Origin: Halogeometricum sp. S1BR25-6
GTDB taxonomy: Archaea; Halobacteriota; Halobacteria; Halobacteriales; Haloferacaceae
DNA: 64,000 nucleotides
Reading direction: 5' to 3'
Assembly (NCBI RefSeq): GCF_031624495.1
Contig: NZ_JAMQOP010000001.1
Coordinates: forward strand, 1,054,001 to 1,118,000
The notes below the pieces were generated by a model. The model was given only the letters and a program-made list of their open reading frames with translations, ran no database searches and was not told the DNA's origin. The position numbers and the translations under genes are program-made. Positions 28,421 to 37,449 of the stretch are shown here, piece by piece (position 1 is the stretch's first letter; every line of letters begins with the position of its first letter).

Positions 28421-29559
28421 GCGACCCCAAGACGACGAGCGACGGCGGCACCGTCGTCGCCGACGAGAGCCTCACGTCGCGCTGGGAGCGGATCCGCGAA
28501 CGCGAGGCGACGGTGGTCGGCCTCACCGCCGTCGCCGTGGCGCTGTTCCCGTGGCTGTTCGCCCGCGCGCCCGTCGTCAGCGACGTCCTGCTCGGCTACC
28601 AGTCGCTCGCCACACTCATCCTCATCTGGGGCATCTTCGCCATCGGCTTCGACCTCCTGTTGGGCTACACCGGTCTGCTGTCGTTCGGTCACGCGGCGTT
28701 CTGGGGCGGCGCGGCGTACGCGGCGGGCGTCGTCGCAAACAACGTCTCCGCCGACCCCATCGTGATGGTGCTCTCGGGGACGGTGTTCGCCGTCCTGCTC
28801 GCGTGGGTGCTCGGATTCCTGTCGCTGCGCCGCGGCGGCATCTACTTCAGTATCCTCACGCTGGCGTTCGCGCAGATGCTCTACTACATGTCCGCGGCGC
28901 CGCTGGCGTTTCTCACCGGCGGGGAGAACGGCCTCACGGGAATCTCCGTGACGCCGCTGTTCGGGCTGTTCCACCTCGAATCGGACCTTCCGACGTTCGC
29001 GGGCGAACTGCTCGGCACGTGGCTCTACCTCTACGTCGGCGTCTTCGCCGTCCTCGCCGTCGCGGCGGCGTACCGCATCCTGAACTCGCCGTACGGGATG
29101 GTGTTCCGCGCCATCCGCGAGAACGAACAGCGCGCGGAGTTCGTCGGACTCAACGTCTGGCGGTACAAGCTGATGGCGTTCGTCATCTCCGGCGCGTTCG
29201 CCGGCGTCGCGGGTAGTCTGTTCACCATCCACGGCTCCTACGTTCCGCTCCAGTCGCTGTACTGGACGGAGTCCGGCGAAATCGTCATCATGACCGTGCT
29301 CGGCGGCACCGCCTCCCTGTTCGGCCCCGTCCTCGGCGCGGGCATCTACCTCTATGTCGAGAACATCGTCAGCGGGGTCCAACAGCTGACGGTGCCGTTC
29401 ACCGACATCGTCCTCATCAACGACTTCGGGACGTACTGGCACCTGCTCCTCGGCCTCGTGTTCGTCGTCGTCATCTGGGCCGCCCCCCGCGGCATCTGGG
29501 GGGCGATTTCGGACGCGCGCGCGTTCGTCCGCGGCCTCGTCGGGGGTGAGCGCCGATGA
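28417..29559 (+). CDS. livM: Liv-type ABC permease (LivM)
   Basis: 380 aa with about ten hydrophobic helices after a polar N-terminus of about 30 residues. Diagnostic parts are GYTGLLSFGHAAFWGGAAYA, FRAIRENEQRAEFVGLNVWRYKL and VLGGTASLFGPVLGAGIYL. It starts at GTG in a 4-bp overlap with livH and ends in a 4-bp overlap with livG, indicating one polycistronic mRNA. Confidence 0.92.
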   Translation: MSDPKTTSDGGTVVADESLTSRWERIREREATVVGLTAVAVALFPWLFARAPVVSDVLLGYQSLATLILIWGIFAIGFDLLLGYTGLLSFGHAAFWGGAAYAAGVVANNVSADPIVMVLSGTVFAVLLAWVLGFLSLRRGGIYFSILTLAFAQMLYYMSAAPLAFLTGGENGLTGISVTPLFGLFHLESDLPTFAGELLGTWLYLYVGVFAVLAVAAAYRILNSPYGMVFRAIRENEQRAEFVGLNVWRYKLMAFVISGAFAGVAGSLFTIHGSYVPLQSLYWTESGEIVIMTVLGGTASLFGPVLGAGIYLYVENIVSGVQQLTVPFTDIVLINDFGTYWHLLLGLVFVVVIWAAPRGIWGAISDARAFVRGLVGGERR

Positions 29560-30398
29560 GTTCCGAGCCCGAACCGTCCGGGTCCGAGTCCGGACCCGGC
29601 CCCGAGTCCGACTCCGCCTCCGAACCGCGAGCGGACACGTCGTCGCTCCTGGAGACGCGCGGCCTCGTCAAGGAGTTCGGCGGCCTCGTCGCTACCGACG
29701 ACGTGAGCATCGACGTCAAGCGGGGCGAACGCGTCTCCGTCATCGGCCCCAACGGCGCGGGCAAGTCGACGCTCATCAACCTCATCACGCGCCGCCTCGA
29801 CCCGACGGACGGCGACATCCTGTTCAAGGGCGAGTCCATCGTGAAGCTGAAACCGCACCAGGTGGTCCAACGCGGCATCTCGAAGTCGTTCCAGACCGCT
29901 TCCATCTTCCCGGACCTCACCGTGATGGAAAACGCCGAAATAGCCGCCCTCGCCGCTGAGAACGGCGAGTTCGGTTTCAACTTCCTCACCCACCGCGACA
30001 AGCTCACGAGCGTCCACGAACTCGCGGAGGATACCTTGGAGTCCGTCGGCCTGCTGTCCCGCGCGGGGACGACGGCGGCGGACCTGCCGTACGGCGACAA
30101 GCGACGCCTCGAAATCGGCATCGCGCTGGCGGCCGAACCCGACCTCCTCCTGATGGACGAACCCACGGCGGGGATGTCCCCCGAGGAGACGCAGGCGACG
30201 GTCGACCTCATCGAGGAGGTCAAAGAGGAACTCGGTCTCACCTTCGTCCTCGTCGAACACGACATGGAAATTGTCTTCAGCGTCTCCGACCGCATCGTCG
30301 TGCTCAACCGCGGGCGCGTCATCGCCGAGGGCACCCCCGACGAGATTCGGGGGAATCCGGACGTCCAGGAGGCCTACCTCGGAGGTGTCGAGCTATGA
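29556..30398 (+). CDS. livG: Liv-type ABC ATPase (LivG)
   Basis: 280 aa. Walker A GPNGAGKST is near residue 66, the signature region (LPYGDKRRLEIGIALA) replaces LSGGQ as usual in LivG, and Walker B is LLMDEPTAGMSPEE. The N-terminal about 30 residues are an extra, low-complexity, acidic tail rich in S, E, P and G that bacterial LivG lacks, a typical salt-adaptation feature. It overlaps livF by 4 bp. Confidence 0.92.
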   Translation: MSSEPEPSGSESGPGPESDSASEPRADTSSLLETRGLVKEFGGLVATDDVSIDVKRGERVSVIGPNGAGKSTLINLITRRLDPTDGDILFKGESIVKLKPHQVVQRGISKSFQTASIFPDLTVMENAEIAALAAENGEFGFNFLTHRDKLTSVHELAEDTLESVGLLSRAGTTAADLPYGDKRRLEIGIALAAEPDLLLMDEPTAGMSPEETQATVDLIEEVKEELGLTFVLVEHDMEIVFSVSDRIVVLNRGRVIAEGTPDEIRGNPDVQEAYLGGVEL

Positions 30399-31138
30399 GT
30401 TTACTGGACGTTTCGAACGTCGACGCCTACTACGGCGAGAGCCACATCCTCCGCGACGTGACGATGACCGTCGAGGAGGGGGAGATATGCGCGCTGCTCG
30501 GGCGCAACGGCGCGGGCAAGACGACGACGCTGCGCTCCATCGCCGGCGCGACGCCGCCCGACGTCCGCGACGGCACGGTCACGTTCAAGGGCCGCGACAT
30601 CACCGGGACGCCCGCGGAGGACGTTTCGGCGGGCGGCATCTCCTTGGTTCCCGAGGAGCGGCGCATCTTCCCGAACCTCACCGTCGCGGAGAACCTCCAC
30701 CTCGCGGAGGTCGTGCGGAACAAATCCAACACGTGGGGGCGGTCGCTCTCGTTCGACCACGAGGGGATGTCCACCGAGGACGTGTACGCGCAGTTCCCCC
30801 GCCTCGACGAGCGACGGAGCCAACGGGCGGGGACGCTCTCGGGCGGCGAGCAACAGATGCTCGCCATCGCGCGCGCCCTGAAGCAGAGTACCGACCTGCT
30901 CCTCCTTGACGAACCGTACGAGGGGCTCGCGCCGAAAATCATCGAGGACGTGGAGGACGCCGTTCGGAAAATCAGCGACGACGGAACGACCATCCTCCTC
31001 GTCGAGCAGAACGCCGCGGCGGCCATCAAACTCGCCGACCGCGCCTACGTCATCGACCAGGGCGGCATCGTCTTCGACGGCACCGCCGAGGAACTCCGCG
31101 CCGACGAGGCGACGCGCGAGCGGTATCTGGGGGTCTGA
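30395..31138 (+). CDS. livF: Liv-type ABC ATPase (LivF)
   Basis: 247 aa. It has Walker A GRNGAGKTT, Q-loop region SLVPEERRIFPNLTVAENL, signature LSGGEQQMLAIARAL and Walker B LLLDEPYEGLAPKI. It forms the ATPase heterodimer with LivG. It is followed after 2 bp by a thioredoxin-fold gene, apparently the last member of the operon. Confidence 0.93.
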   Translation: MSLLDVSNVDAYYGESHILRDVTMTVEEGEICALLGRNGAGKTTTLRSIAGATPPDVRDGTVTFKGRDITGTPAEDVSAGGISLVPEERRIFPNLTVAENLHLAEVVRNKSNTWGRSLSFDHEGMSTEDVYAQFPRLDERRSQRAGTLSGGEQQMLAIARALKQSTDLLLLDEPYEGLAPKIIEDVEDAVRKISDDGTTILLVEQNAAAAIKLADRAYVIDQGGIVFDGTAEELRADEATRERYLGV

Positions 31139-31140
31139 GA

Positions 31141-31839
31141 GTGTCCGCAGACGCCCCCGCGAACGGCCGCGCGGACCCGGAGGCGGCGCTGGATAGACTC
31201 CTCGAACTCGGCGCCGTGACCGAGGACGCCGACGGTACCCTCGCGACGACGGCCGCCTTCGAGAACGACCGGCGCATCTACCGGGACACGTACGATTACA
31301 TGGGCCGGGAGGGGGTGGCCGACACCGTCGCGGACCTGTTCGGCGTCGACCGAGACGAGGCGCACTCGCTCCTCGACTCCGGCGAGGTAACCACCGAGGA
31401 CGTGGTGGCCTACCTCGCGGTCCGGTCGTTCGCGGACGAACCGCTCGGCACCGCCGAGCACGCGATGATGGCGGAACTGCTCGTTAGAATCGGTCCGGGC
31501 ACGCCCGTCCCCGACGTCATCGAGGTGGTCGACGACGCCACCTACGAGGCGTTCCTCGCCGAGCACCCGGACGCGGTGGTGACCGTCTGGAAGCACCACT
31601 GCGACCCCTGCGAGGCGATGAAGGGGGACCTCGACGCTATCCTCGACGCCGTGCCGGACGGCGTCGCCGTCGCCGGCGTGGACGGCGCCGAAGCGGACGC
31701 GTTCCGCCGCGCGTTCGGCGTCGACGCCGCACCGGCGGTACTGTGCTTCCGCGACGGGGTGCTGGAGGCGCTGGAGACGGGGAGAAAACGACCGGCGGAA
31801 CTCGCGACGCTGTTCGAGACCGTGTGGACGTCGGCGTAA
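31141..31839 (+). CDS. two-domain protein with C-terminal thioredoxin fold
   Basis: 232 aa from a GTG 2 bp after livF. Residues 1-125 are a helical domain I do not recognise. Residues about 126-230 form a thioredoxin-like domain with the redox pair C154/C157 (KHHCDPCEAMK), the cis-proline segment DAAPAVLCF and a terminal helix. No signal peptide is present, so it acts in the cytoplasm. Its position as the last gene of the ABC operon suggests co-expression, but a functional link is unproven. Confidence 0.75.
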   Translation: MSADAPANGRADPEAALDRLLELGAVTEDADGTLATTAAFENDRRIYRDTYDYMGREGVADTVADLFGVDRDEAHSLLDSGEVTTEDVVAYLAVRSFADEPLGTAEHAMMAELLVRIGPGTPVPDVIEVVDDATYEAFLAEHPDAVVTVWKHHCDPCEAMKGDLDAILDAVPDGVAVAGVDGAEADAFRRAFGVDAAPAVLCFRDGVLEALETGRKRPAELATLFETVWTSA

Positions 31840-31873
31840 CGGCTCGCGAGCGAAAACTGGCTTTTTCGGGCGT

Positions 31874-32269
31874 TCAGTCCACGACGCCGGTGACCATCAC
31901 CGGACGGGCCGCCCCGAGGATGACGGACTGCGTGACGCTGCCGAACAGCGCCTTCCCGGCGGGCGAGCGCTTCCGCCCGCCCACGATGACGAGGTCGGCG
32001 TCCACGTCGTCGGCGACGGAGACGATGACGTCGGCGGGGTCGCCGCTGGACTCCTCGACGTCGTACTCGATGCCCGCCGCCTCCAGCGTCTCGGCGGCTT
32101 CCCGGACGGAGTGGACCTGCGTCGCCGAGGCACCGCTCGGGTTGTCGACGAAGCTGTGGATGAGCGTCACCCGCTTCTCGCTCGACTCGCCCGGTAGGTT
32201 CACCACTTCCTCGACGCACCGACGAGCGTGTTCCTCCTCCTCGTCGACGCCGACTACTACATGATACAT
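31874..32269 (-). CDS. universal stress protein family (UspA)
   Basis: 131 aa with the UspA fold. It begins MYHVVVGVDEEEEH and ends with the ATP-binding pattern VGGRKRSPAGKALFGSVTQ (G-x2-G-x9-G-S/T), then PVMVTG. ATP binding is therefore likely. The ATG at 32267-32269 was chosen. Its upstream region contains a triple tandem repeat (32376-32483). Confidence 0.88.
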   Translation of the reverse strand: MYHVVVGVDEEEEHARRCVEEVVNLPGESSEKRVTLIHSFVDNPSGASATQVHSVREAAETLEAAGIEYDVEESSGDPADVIVSVADDVDADLVIVGGRKRSPAGKALFGSVTQSVILGAARPVMVTGVVD

Positions 32270-32375
32270 ACTAACAAATGCCGCGTCGCCGAGCTTAGTC
32301 TTTTGGGGGACTGCGGCGGTGTTCGACGCTCGTACCCGGTGTAGCGGCGCTCCCATCGCCGGTGCCGTGACTCCC

Positions 32376-32483
32376 GTCGGTACCGTGCGGGGTCGGACTA
32401 CACGACCCTCGTTGGTACCGTGCGCGAGGTCGGACTACACGACCCTCGTCGGTACCGTGTGCGGGGTCGGACTACACCGCCCC
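32376..32483. repeat. three tandem 35-37-bp repeats
   Basis: Three adjacent near-identical units run 32376-32410, 32411-32447 and 32448-about 32483. Each starts with the palindrome-containing GTCGGTACCG (second unit GTTGGTACCG). Each then carries an inverted repeat GGGTCG ... CGACCC around a GACTACA loop, imperfect in units 2 and 3. The third unit overlaps the 3' end of the membrane-protein gene at 32472. The array lies upstream of uspA. Irregular length and absence of spacers rule out CRISPR. Confidence 0.75.
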
Positions 32484-32765
32484 GTCGTCGAGGTTCCGGG
32501 AGACGTAGACGACGAGTGCTAGCGGGATTCCCAACACCAACGCGATGGTCAGCGCTCCGTAGGCGGCGAAGCCGAACGGCGTCGGCGGGAAGGGAACGAG
32601 AAACAGGAATAGGGGGGCGCTCAGTCCGTCGACGAAGACGCCGACGAGGAGGCCGGCCGCACCGGCGACGGTGACGAGGGTAGCGTAGAGGATGCCGACC
32701 ATCCGCGGGCCGCGGAGTCCCGGTTCGGCGCTCGCGTCGGCGTCCCCGTCTGCGTGGTCGCTCAC
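32472..32765 (-). CDS. small multi-helix membrane protein
   Basis: 97 aa with an acidic N-terminus of about 20 residues and about two or three hydrophobic helices (25-47, 49-60, 65-90). I believe this type is common next to haloarchaeal terminal oxidase genes, but I assign no function. Its last codons lie inside the third unit of the tandem repeat, so the repeat array has invaded or arisen at the gene's 3' end. Confidence 0.65.
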   Translation of the reverse strand: MSDHADGDADASAEPGLRGPRMVGILYATLVTVAGAAGLLVGVFVDGLSAPLFLFLVPFPPTPFGFAAYGALTIALVLGIPLALVVYVSRNLDDGAV

Positions 32766-32893
32766 GTTCGGGTTCGGGCGGCCGGTCGGTTAGCCGTTCC
32801 GCTCTCTACCCGCGTTCGGTCGAGACGCCGTCCCCGGAACGCGAGCATGAGGCCACCGACGACTCTTTGAGCGTGCGACTGCAATCGACGCCT

Positions 32894-32977
32894 ATGTCCG
32901 ACAGAGACCTACTCGGCCTCCTGCTCGCCGCCGTGGCGGTGCTGATGTCGCTCACGGGCGTCCTCCTCGTCATCTGA
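32894..32977 (+). CDS. 27-aa single-helix membrane peptide
   Basis: ATG 32894 to TGA 32977 encodes 27 residues. MSDRDLL is followed by one hydrophobic helix through the C-terminus (ending SLTGVLLVI). Codons are GC-rich at third positions. It lies between a membrane-protein gene and cytochrome oxidase subunit I, the usual neighbourhood for tiny oxidase-associated membrane peptides. An oxidase role is inference; it may be an unannotated small gene. Confidence 0.5.
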   Translation: MSDRDLLGLLLAAVAVLMSLTGVLLVI

Positions 32978-33160
32978 CCGGCGCCCCGCGAAAAACACTC
33001 CTTCCCGTCCAGCGACCGCGCTCGCCGCTCGTGGTGGCCCGACCCGTCCGCATTCGGTTTCGTTCGCCTGCCGCCGACTCCCCCTGTCGCCGTCGCTGGT
33101 AACGTCGCGTCGAAGAGAAAATCCCGGAAAAGTCGGAGACGACCGAACCGAAGTCGTCGT

Positions 33161-34948
33161 TCAGTTCGCGTCGTCGTCCGTCTCGTCCGCGTCGGCCGCC
33201 CGTCCGCCGTCGGTGAGCGCCTCTTCTTCCTCTTCGCCGCCGTCGGCGACGGCGGTTTTGAGCTTCCGGTCGTACCAGTTCCATTCGGCCGTGTAGAGGT
33301 TGTCTTCCTTGAGGTTCCACGGGTCGCCGTCGTCGACCGTGGGGCCTTCGAGCCACGACTGGACGAAGTTCCAGACGAAGATTATCTGGCCGACCAGGAG
33401 GATGAGCGCACCGAGCGTCGCCACCTGGTGGAGCGTGGCGAACTGGGGCAGGTACGTCGCGTACCGCCGAGGCATGCCGCCGTAGCCCATCAGGATCATG
33501 GCGAAGAACGTGACGTTCGTCCCGACCATCGAGAGCCAGAAGTGCGCCTTCCCGAGGGTGCGCTGGTACATCCGGCCCGTGTAGAGCGGGAACCAGTAGT
33601 ACAGCCCTGCGAACCCGGCGAAGGCGATGGCGCCCATGACGATGTAGTGGAAGTGCCCCACGACGTAGTAGGTGTCGTGCAGCACCAGATCGACGGGGAC
33701 GGACGCGAGGAACACGCCCGTGACGCCGCCGATGATGAAGTTCGAGACGAACCCGATGCAGTACAGCATCGGCGTCGTCAGCCGAATCCGCCCGTTCCAC
33801 ATCGTGGTTATCCAGTTGAACGTCTTGACGGCGCTCGGTATCGCGATTGCCAACGAGACGGCCATGAACGAGGCGCGGAGGCGCGGGTCGATGCCCGTCG
33901 AGAACATGTGGTGGGCCCACACGCCGAACGAGAGCACGCCGATCGCGAGCGTGGAGTAGACGACGAACTTGAACCCGAACAGCCGCCGTCCCGAGAACCG
34001 CGGGAGGACGTAGCTGACGATGCCCATCGGCGGCAGCACGAGGATGTACACTTCGGGGTGGCCGAAGAACCAGAACAGATGCTGCCAGAGGATCGGGTCG
34101 CCGCCGTTGATGAAGAACGCCGTTCCGAAGTTGCGGTCGAGCAGCAGCATGATGAGCGCGCTCCCGAGGAGGGGGAACGCGAACAGGATGAGCCCCGACT
34201 GCGTGAGGATGGTCCACGAGAAGATGTCGAGGTTCGCCCAGGTGACCTCCTCGGCGCGTTCGGTGAAGATGGTCGCGATGAAGTTGATGGCGCCCATCGT
34301 CGAGGAGACGCCGGTGAGGTGCAGTCCGAGCAGCATCAGGTCGACGCCGGCGTTTGCCTGATTCCCGTTCCCGACGCCCGCCGATAGCGGGGTGTACATC
34401 GTCCACGCGGTCTGTGCGGGGATGACGTCCGGAATCGGGAAGAAGCCCGCCCAGATAAGAAGCGCGCCCGGCGGCAGCAGCCAGAAGGCGATGGCGTTGA
34501 TGCGCGGGAACGCCATGTCGTCCGCGTCGATGAGAAGCGGGACGAGGTAGTTCGCGAACGCCGCGAGGATGGGCGTCCCGAACAGGAACAGCATCGTGAT
34601 GCCGTGGCTGGTGAGAAGCGAGTTGTAGTACGTGTTCGAGATGATCGACATAGCGGGGTCGATCAGTTCGACCCGCATCACCACCACCATCAGTCCGCCG
34701 ACGGCGAACGAGATGAGTCCGAAGGTGCCGTACAGAATCCCGATGTCTTTGTGGTCGACGGTGGTCAGCCACCGGATGACCCCGGATGGCTTCTCTTCGG
34801 AGGTGTACCCCTCCTGCCCGTACGCACCGCCACCCCCCGCGAGAGGAGTGTAGGTGCGCCAGTTTTCGACCCGCGCGAGCCACGCGGCGACGGCGACGAG
34901 GAAAACCCCCATCAGAACCGTCAGTGCTAGCTGTCCGTTAACCTGCAT
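33161..34948 (-). CDS. coxA: heme-copper oxidase subunit I
   Basis: 595 aa, about 13-14 helices. The catalytic core is clear: WLTTVDHKDIGILY, then a low-spin heme histidine in SHGITMLFLFG, GHPEVYILVLPP with the copper-binding H and cross-linked Y, the HH pair in VWAHHMF and the heme-ligand segment HFHYIVMGA. The Glu in GHPEVYI places it in the A-type family. It is the terminal O2-reducing, proton-pumping subunit of the respiratory chain. The C-terminus is an acidic 60-residue tail. Subunit II is not in the immediate neighbourhood, only small membrane companions. Confidence 0.93.
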   Translation of the reverse strand: MQVNGQLALTVLMGVFLVAVAAWLARVENWRTYTPLAGGGGAYGQEGYTSEEKPSGVIRWLTTVDHKDIGILYGTFGLISFAVGGLMVVVMRVELIDPAMSIISNTYYNSLLTSHGITMLFLFGTPILAAFANYLVPLLIDADDMAFPRINAIAFWLLPPGALLIWAGFFPIPDVIPAQTAWTMYTPLSAGVGNGNQANAGVDLMLLGLHLTGVSSTMGAINFIATIFTERAEEVTWANLDIFSWTILTQSGLILFAFPLLGSALIMLLLDRNFGTAFFINGGDPILWQHLFWFFGHPEVYILVLPPMGIVSYVLPRFSGRRLFGFKFVVYSTLAIGVLSFGVWAHHMFSTGIDPRLRASFMAVSLAIAIPSAVKTFNWITTMWNGRIRLTTPMLYCIGFVSNFIIGGVTGVFLASVPVDLVLHDTYYVVGHFHYIVMGAIAFAGFAGLYYWFPLYTGRMYQRTLGKAHFWLSMVGTNVTFFAMILMGYGGMPRRYATYLPQFATLHQVATLGALILLVGQIIFVWNFVQSWLEGPTVDDGDPWNLKEDNLYTAEWNWYDRKLKTAVADGGEEEEEALTDGGRAADADETDDDAN

Positions 34949-35037
34949 GGCTGTGACTCAGGAACGGAGGGTAATGAAAGGTTCGGGAACGCTCTGCGGG
35001 GTACGAAAATCGAACGCCGGCGGCCGTATGCGCCGCG

Positions 35038-35472
35038 TCAGTTTTCGGCCGTCTCGTCGTCTGTCTGGGCCACTTCGTCGTCGGTCTGCGCCGCGTCGTC
35101 ATCGGTCTCCGTCGCTTCGTCGTCGCCGCTCTCCAGTTCCGCGGGGCTGTCGTCGTCGACCGCCGCCTGTTCTGCCTGCGATTCGTACTCGTGGAGTTCG
35201 GTCGGTTCGTCGATGGTTGCCTGCCCCTGCAGGAACACGGTCGAGCGCTTCTCGTCGCCCGCAATCGCCTTCCCGGACAGGTACGTCAGGGCCGCGAGCG
35301 CCACGAACGGGACGAGCAGGAGTCCGTACTGCACCGCCATCGCGAGGAGGTCCCCTCGGCCGAACAGGGGGAAGACCGCGAACGCGGCGATGAAGAAGGC
35401 GATGATGAACAGCGGGATCATGTTGACAGTGAGATCGAGGAGCGTCTCCCTGTCGAATATCTCGTTCGCCAT
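35038..35472 (-). CDS. oxidase-cluster membrane protein (DUF6684-like)
   Basis: 144 aa. Two hydrophobic helices (about 17-38 and 46-66) are followed by a soluble segment and a very acidic low-complexity tail with repeated TDD/AQTDDE units. The layout matches a small haloarchaeal protein I remember beside coxA (DUF6684, from memory). It is same strand as coxA, 89 bp upstream, possibly co-transcribed. Function is unknown. Confidence 0.7.
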   Translation of the reverse strand: MANEIFDRETLLDLTVNMIPLFIIAFFIAAFAVFPLFGRGDLLAMAVQYGLLLVPFVALAALTYLSGKAIAGDEKRSTVFLQGQATIDEPTELHEYESQAEQAAVDDDSPAELESGDDEATETDDDAAQTDDEVAQTDDETAEN

Positions 35473-35528
35473 GGTCGCCAGTTTCGGGGCGGAATCAAAT
35501 AGGTTGTTGGTTCGTCCGTCCGGCGCGC

Positions 35529-35894
35529 TCAGAACGACGGCTCTTCGCGCGGGCCGAATAGGTGGCCGGCAGCGGCCGCCAACAGCAGGATGACGGCGGC
35601 GGCGATGACCGCGTACCCCCGCGTCTGGAGGTTCACGGCGGTGAACACGAACGCGACGCCGAGGGCGAGGAAGATGCCGCCGAGCACGGCGAGCGGTCCC
35701 CACGGCGTCTCCGAGTAGCCGGACTCTCTGGTCATCCCGGCGACGCTCCCCGAGAACAGGAGGAGGCCGCCGACGGCGACGGGAAAGAGGTCGAACAGGA
35801 TTCCGATCTCTGAGACGGGGATGCCGAGCGCGACGAATATCGGCCACGGGCTTGCCATCCGGTACTGGTCGGAGAGTCCCGGCGTATCGTCCAT
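35529..35894 (-). CDS. oxidase-cluster membrane protein (DUF7541-like)
   Basis: 121 aa with about four hydrophobic helices after a short N-terminus (MDDTPGLSDQYRMASPWP). It is the most upstream member of the apparent oxidase unit on the minus strand. I recall this as an uncharacterised haloarchaeal family near coxA. Function is unknown; a subunit or assembly factor of the oxidase is possible. Confidence 0.7.
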   Translation of the reverse strand: MDDTPGLSDQYRMASPWPIFVALGIPVSEIGILFDLFPVAVGGLLLFSGSVAGMTRESGYSETPWGPLAVLGGIFLALGVAFVFTAVNLQTRGYAVIAAAVILLLAAAAGHLFGPREEPSF

Positions 35895-36005
35895 ACGAAC
35901 CGTTGGTGGTCCGTCGTACAAAGCGCTTCGGAAGGATTCGGGCGTCCTCCGGCAGGGCGGGAGCGTGGAGTGTGAAGCGACGCGGGAACGGAGCGGTCGA
36001 AACGG

Positions 36006-36206
36006 TCAGGGGACGGTGACGCCGTGCCGGGTGAGAAAGTCGCTGACCGCCTTTATCTCGACCGGGCTGCCGATTATTTTACAGATGCCGTCGTTCGGAA
36101 ACACGGTGACGGTGAACTCCCGTTCCAACTCCTCGCGGACGTCTTTCAGCGACGCGCACGGGACGACGATTTGGGTGCTGTCCCGGAGGTTGGACGGGTC
36201 GGGCAT
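36006..36206 (-). CDS. VNG_1110C family small protein
   Basis: 66 aa. The sequence DPSNLRDSTQIVVPCASLKD, then FPNDGICKIIGSPVEIKAV, corresponds to a small conserved haloarchaeal family I know by its Halobacterium name VNG_1110C. It looks like a small alpha/beta domain, perhaps KH-like (IIGSP followed by a helix). Function is unknown. It is divergent from the drg gene. Confidence 0.75.
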   Translation of the reverse strand: MPDPSNLRDSTQIVVPCASLKDVREELEREFTVTVFPNDGICKIIGSPVEIKAVSDFLTRHGVTVP

Positions 36207-36329
36207 TCCTCACTGCGTTCTCTCACGAGTTCGATTGATAACGGTATCGAAGTGCTTGTGACGGGACAGATCGCGCGTCGTCGGTCGGAAGGAACAACTT
36301 TTTCGACGTACGTGGCCGAAGCTAAGGCG

Positions 36330-37442
36330 ATGGGACTGGAGGAGGAGATCGACGACCTCCGAGAGGAGATAGCCAACACGCCGTACAACAAGTCGACCGA
36401 GTCGCACATCGGTCGGTTGAAGGCGAAGCTCTCGGAGAAAAAGGAGAAACTGGAGAATCAATCCTCCAGCGGTGGCGGCCACGGCTACGCCGTCGAGAAG
36501 ACGGGCGACGTGACCGTGGCCCTCGTCGGATTCCCCAGCGTCGGCAAGTCGACGCTCATCAACGCCCTCACGAACGCCGACAGCGAGGTCGGCGAGTACG
36601 AGTTCACGACGCTGAACGTCAATCCCGGCATGCTCCACTACAACGGGGCGAACATCCAGATTCTCGACGTGCCGGGGCTCATCGAGGGGGCCGCGAGCGG
36701 CCGCGGCGGCGGCAAGGAAGTGCTGTCGGTCGTCCGCACCGCCGACCTCGTGGTGTTCATGGTCTCGGTGTTCGAGATAGAGCGTTACGAGCGCCTGCGC
36801 GAGGAACTGTACGAGAACAAGATACGCCTCGACACGACGCCGCCCAGCATCACCATCTCGAAGCGGCACAAGGGCGGACTGCACGTCACGACGACGGACG
36901 ACGTCTCCCTCGACGAGAACACCATCAAGGAGGTGCTCCGCGAGTACGGCTACGTCAACGCCGACGTGACCATCCGCGGCGACCTGACCATCGACGAACT
37001 CATCGACGGCATCATGGACAACCGGGTGTACCTGCCGTCGATGGTCACAGTGAACAAGGCGGACCTCATCGAGAAGGACTACCTCCCGACGGTGAAGGAG
37101 AACCTCCGCGAGTTCGACATCGACCCCGACGAGGCCGTCTTCATCAGCGCCGAGACGGAGAAGGGCCTCGAAGGGCTCAAAGAGACGATGTGGGAGCGGC
37201 TGGGTCTCATCCGTATCTACATGGACAAACCCGGCCGCGGCATCGACTACGAAGAACCGCTTGTCCTCCAAGAGGGCGAGAACACCGTCGACGACGCCCT
37301 GCACAACCTCGGCGGCACCCTCGACGAGCGGTTCCGATTCGCCCGCGTCACCGGCCCGAGCGCCAAGCACGACGAGCAGCAGGTCGGCCGCGACCACGAA
37401 CTCGCCGACGAGGACGTGCTCCGAATCGTCTCGCGGAAGTAA
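36330..37442 (+). CDS. drg: Drg-type (Obg/DRG family) GTPase
   Basis: 370-aa translation-associated GTPase. A helical N-terminus (MGLEEEIDDLREEI...) precedes G1 GFPSVGKST (about 68-76), the G3 region DVPGLIEGA, an inserted S5D2L-like domain, G4 NKAD, and a C-terminal TGS domain (IRIYMDKPGR...). Archaeal and eukaryotic DRG proteins share this order. A TATA-like actttttc at 36296-36303 about 30 bp before the ATG indicates a leaderless transcript. The next gene follows 8 bp later. Confidence 0.93.
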   Translation: MGLEEEIDDLREEIANTPYNKSTESHIGRLKAKLSEKKEKLENQSSSGGGHGYAVEKTGDVTVALVGFPSVGKSTLINALTNADSEVGEYEFTTLNVNPGMLHYNGANIQILDVPGLIEGAASGRGGGKEVLSVVRTADLVVFMVSVFEIERYERLREELYENKIRLDTTPPSITISKRHKGGLHVTTTDDVSLDENTIKEVLREYGYVNADVTIRGDLTIDELIDGIMDNRVYLPSMVTVNKADLIEKDYLPTVKENLREFDIDPDEAVFISAETEKGLEGLKETMWERLGLIRIYMDKPGRGIDYEEPLVLQEGENTVDDALHNLGGTLDERFRFARVTGPSAKHDEQQVGRDHELADEDVLRIVSRK

Positions 37443-37449
37443 CCCGGTC

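Noticed and set aside
32376-32483. Tandem repeats considered as a CRISPR array
   Set aside because: Units are contiguous with no spacers, only three copies, and overlap a gene end; no cas genes nearby.
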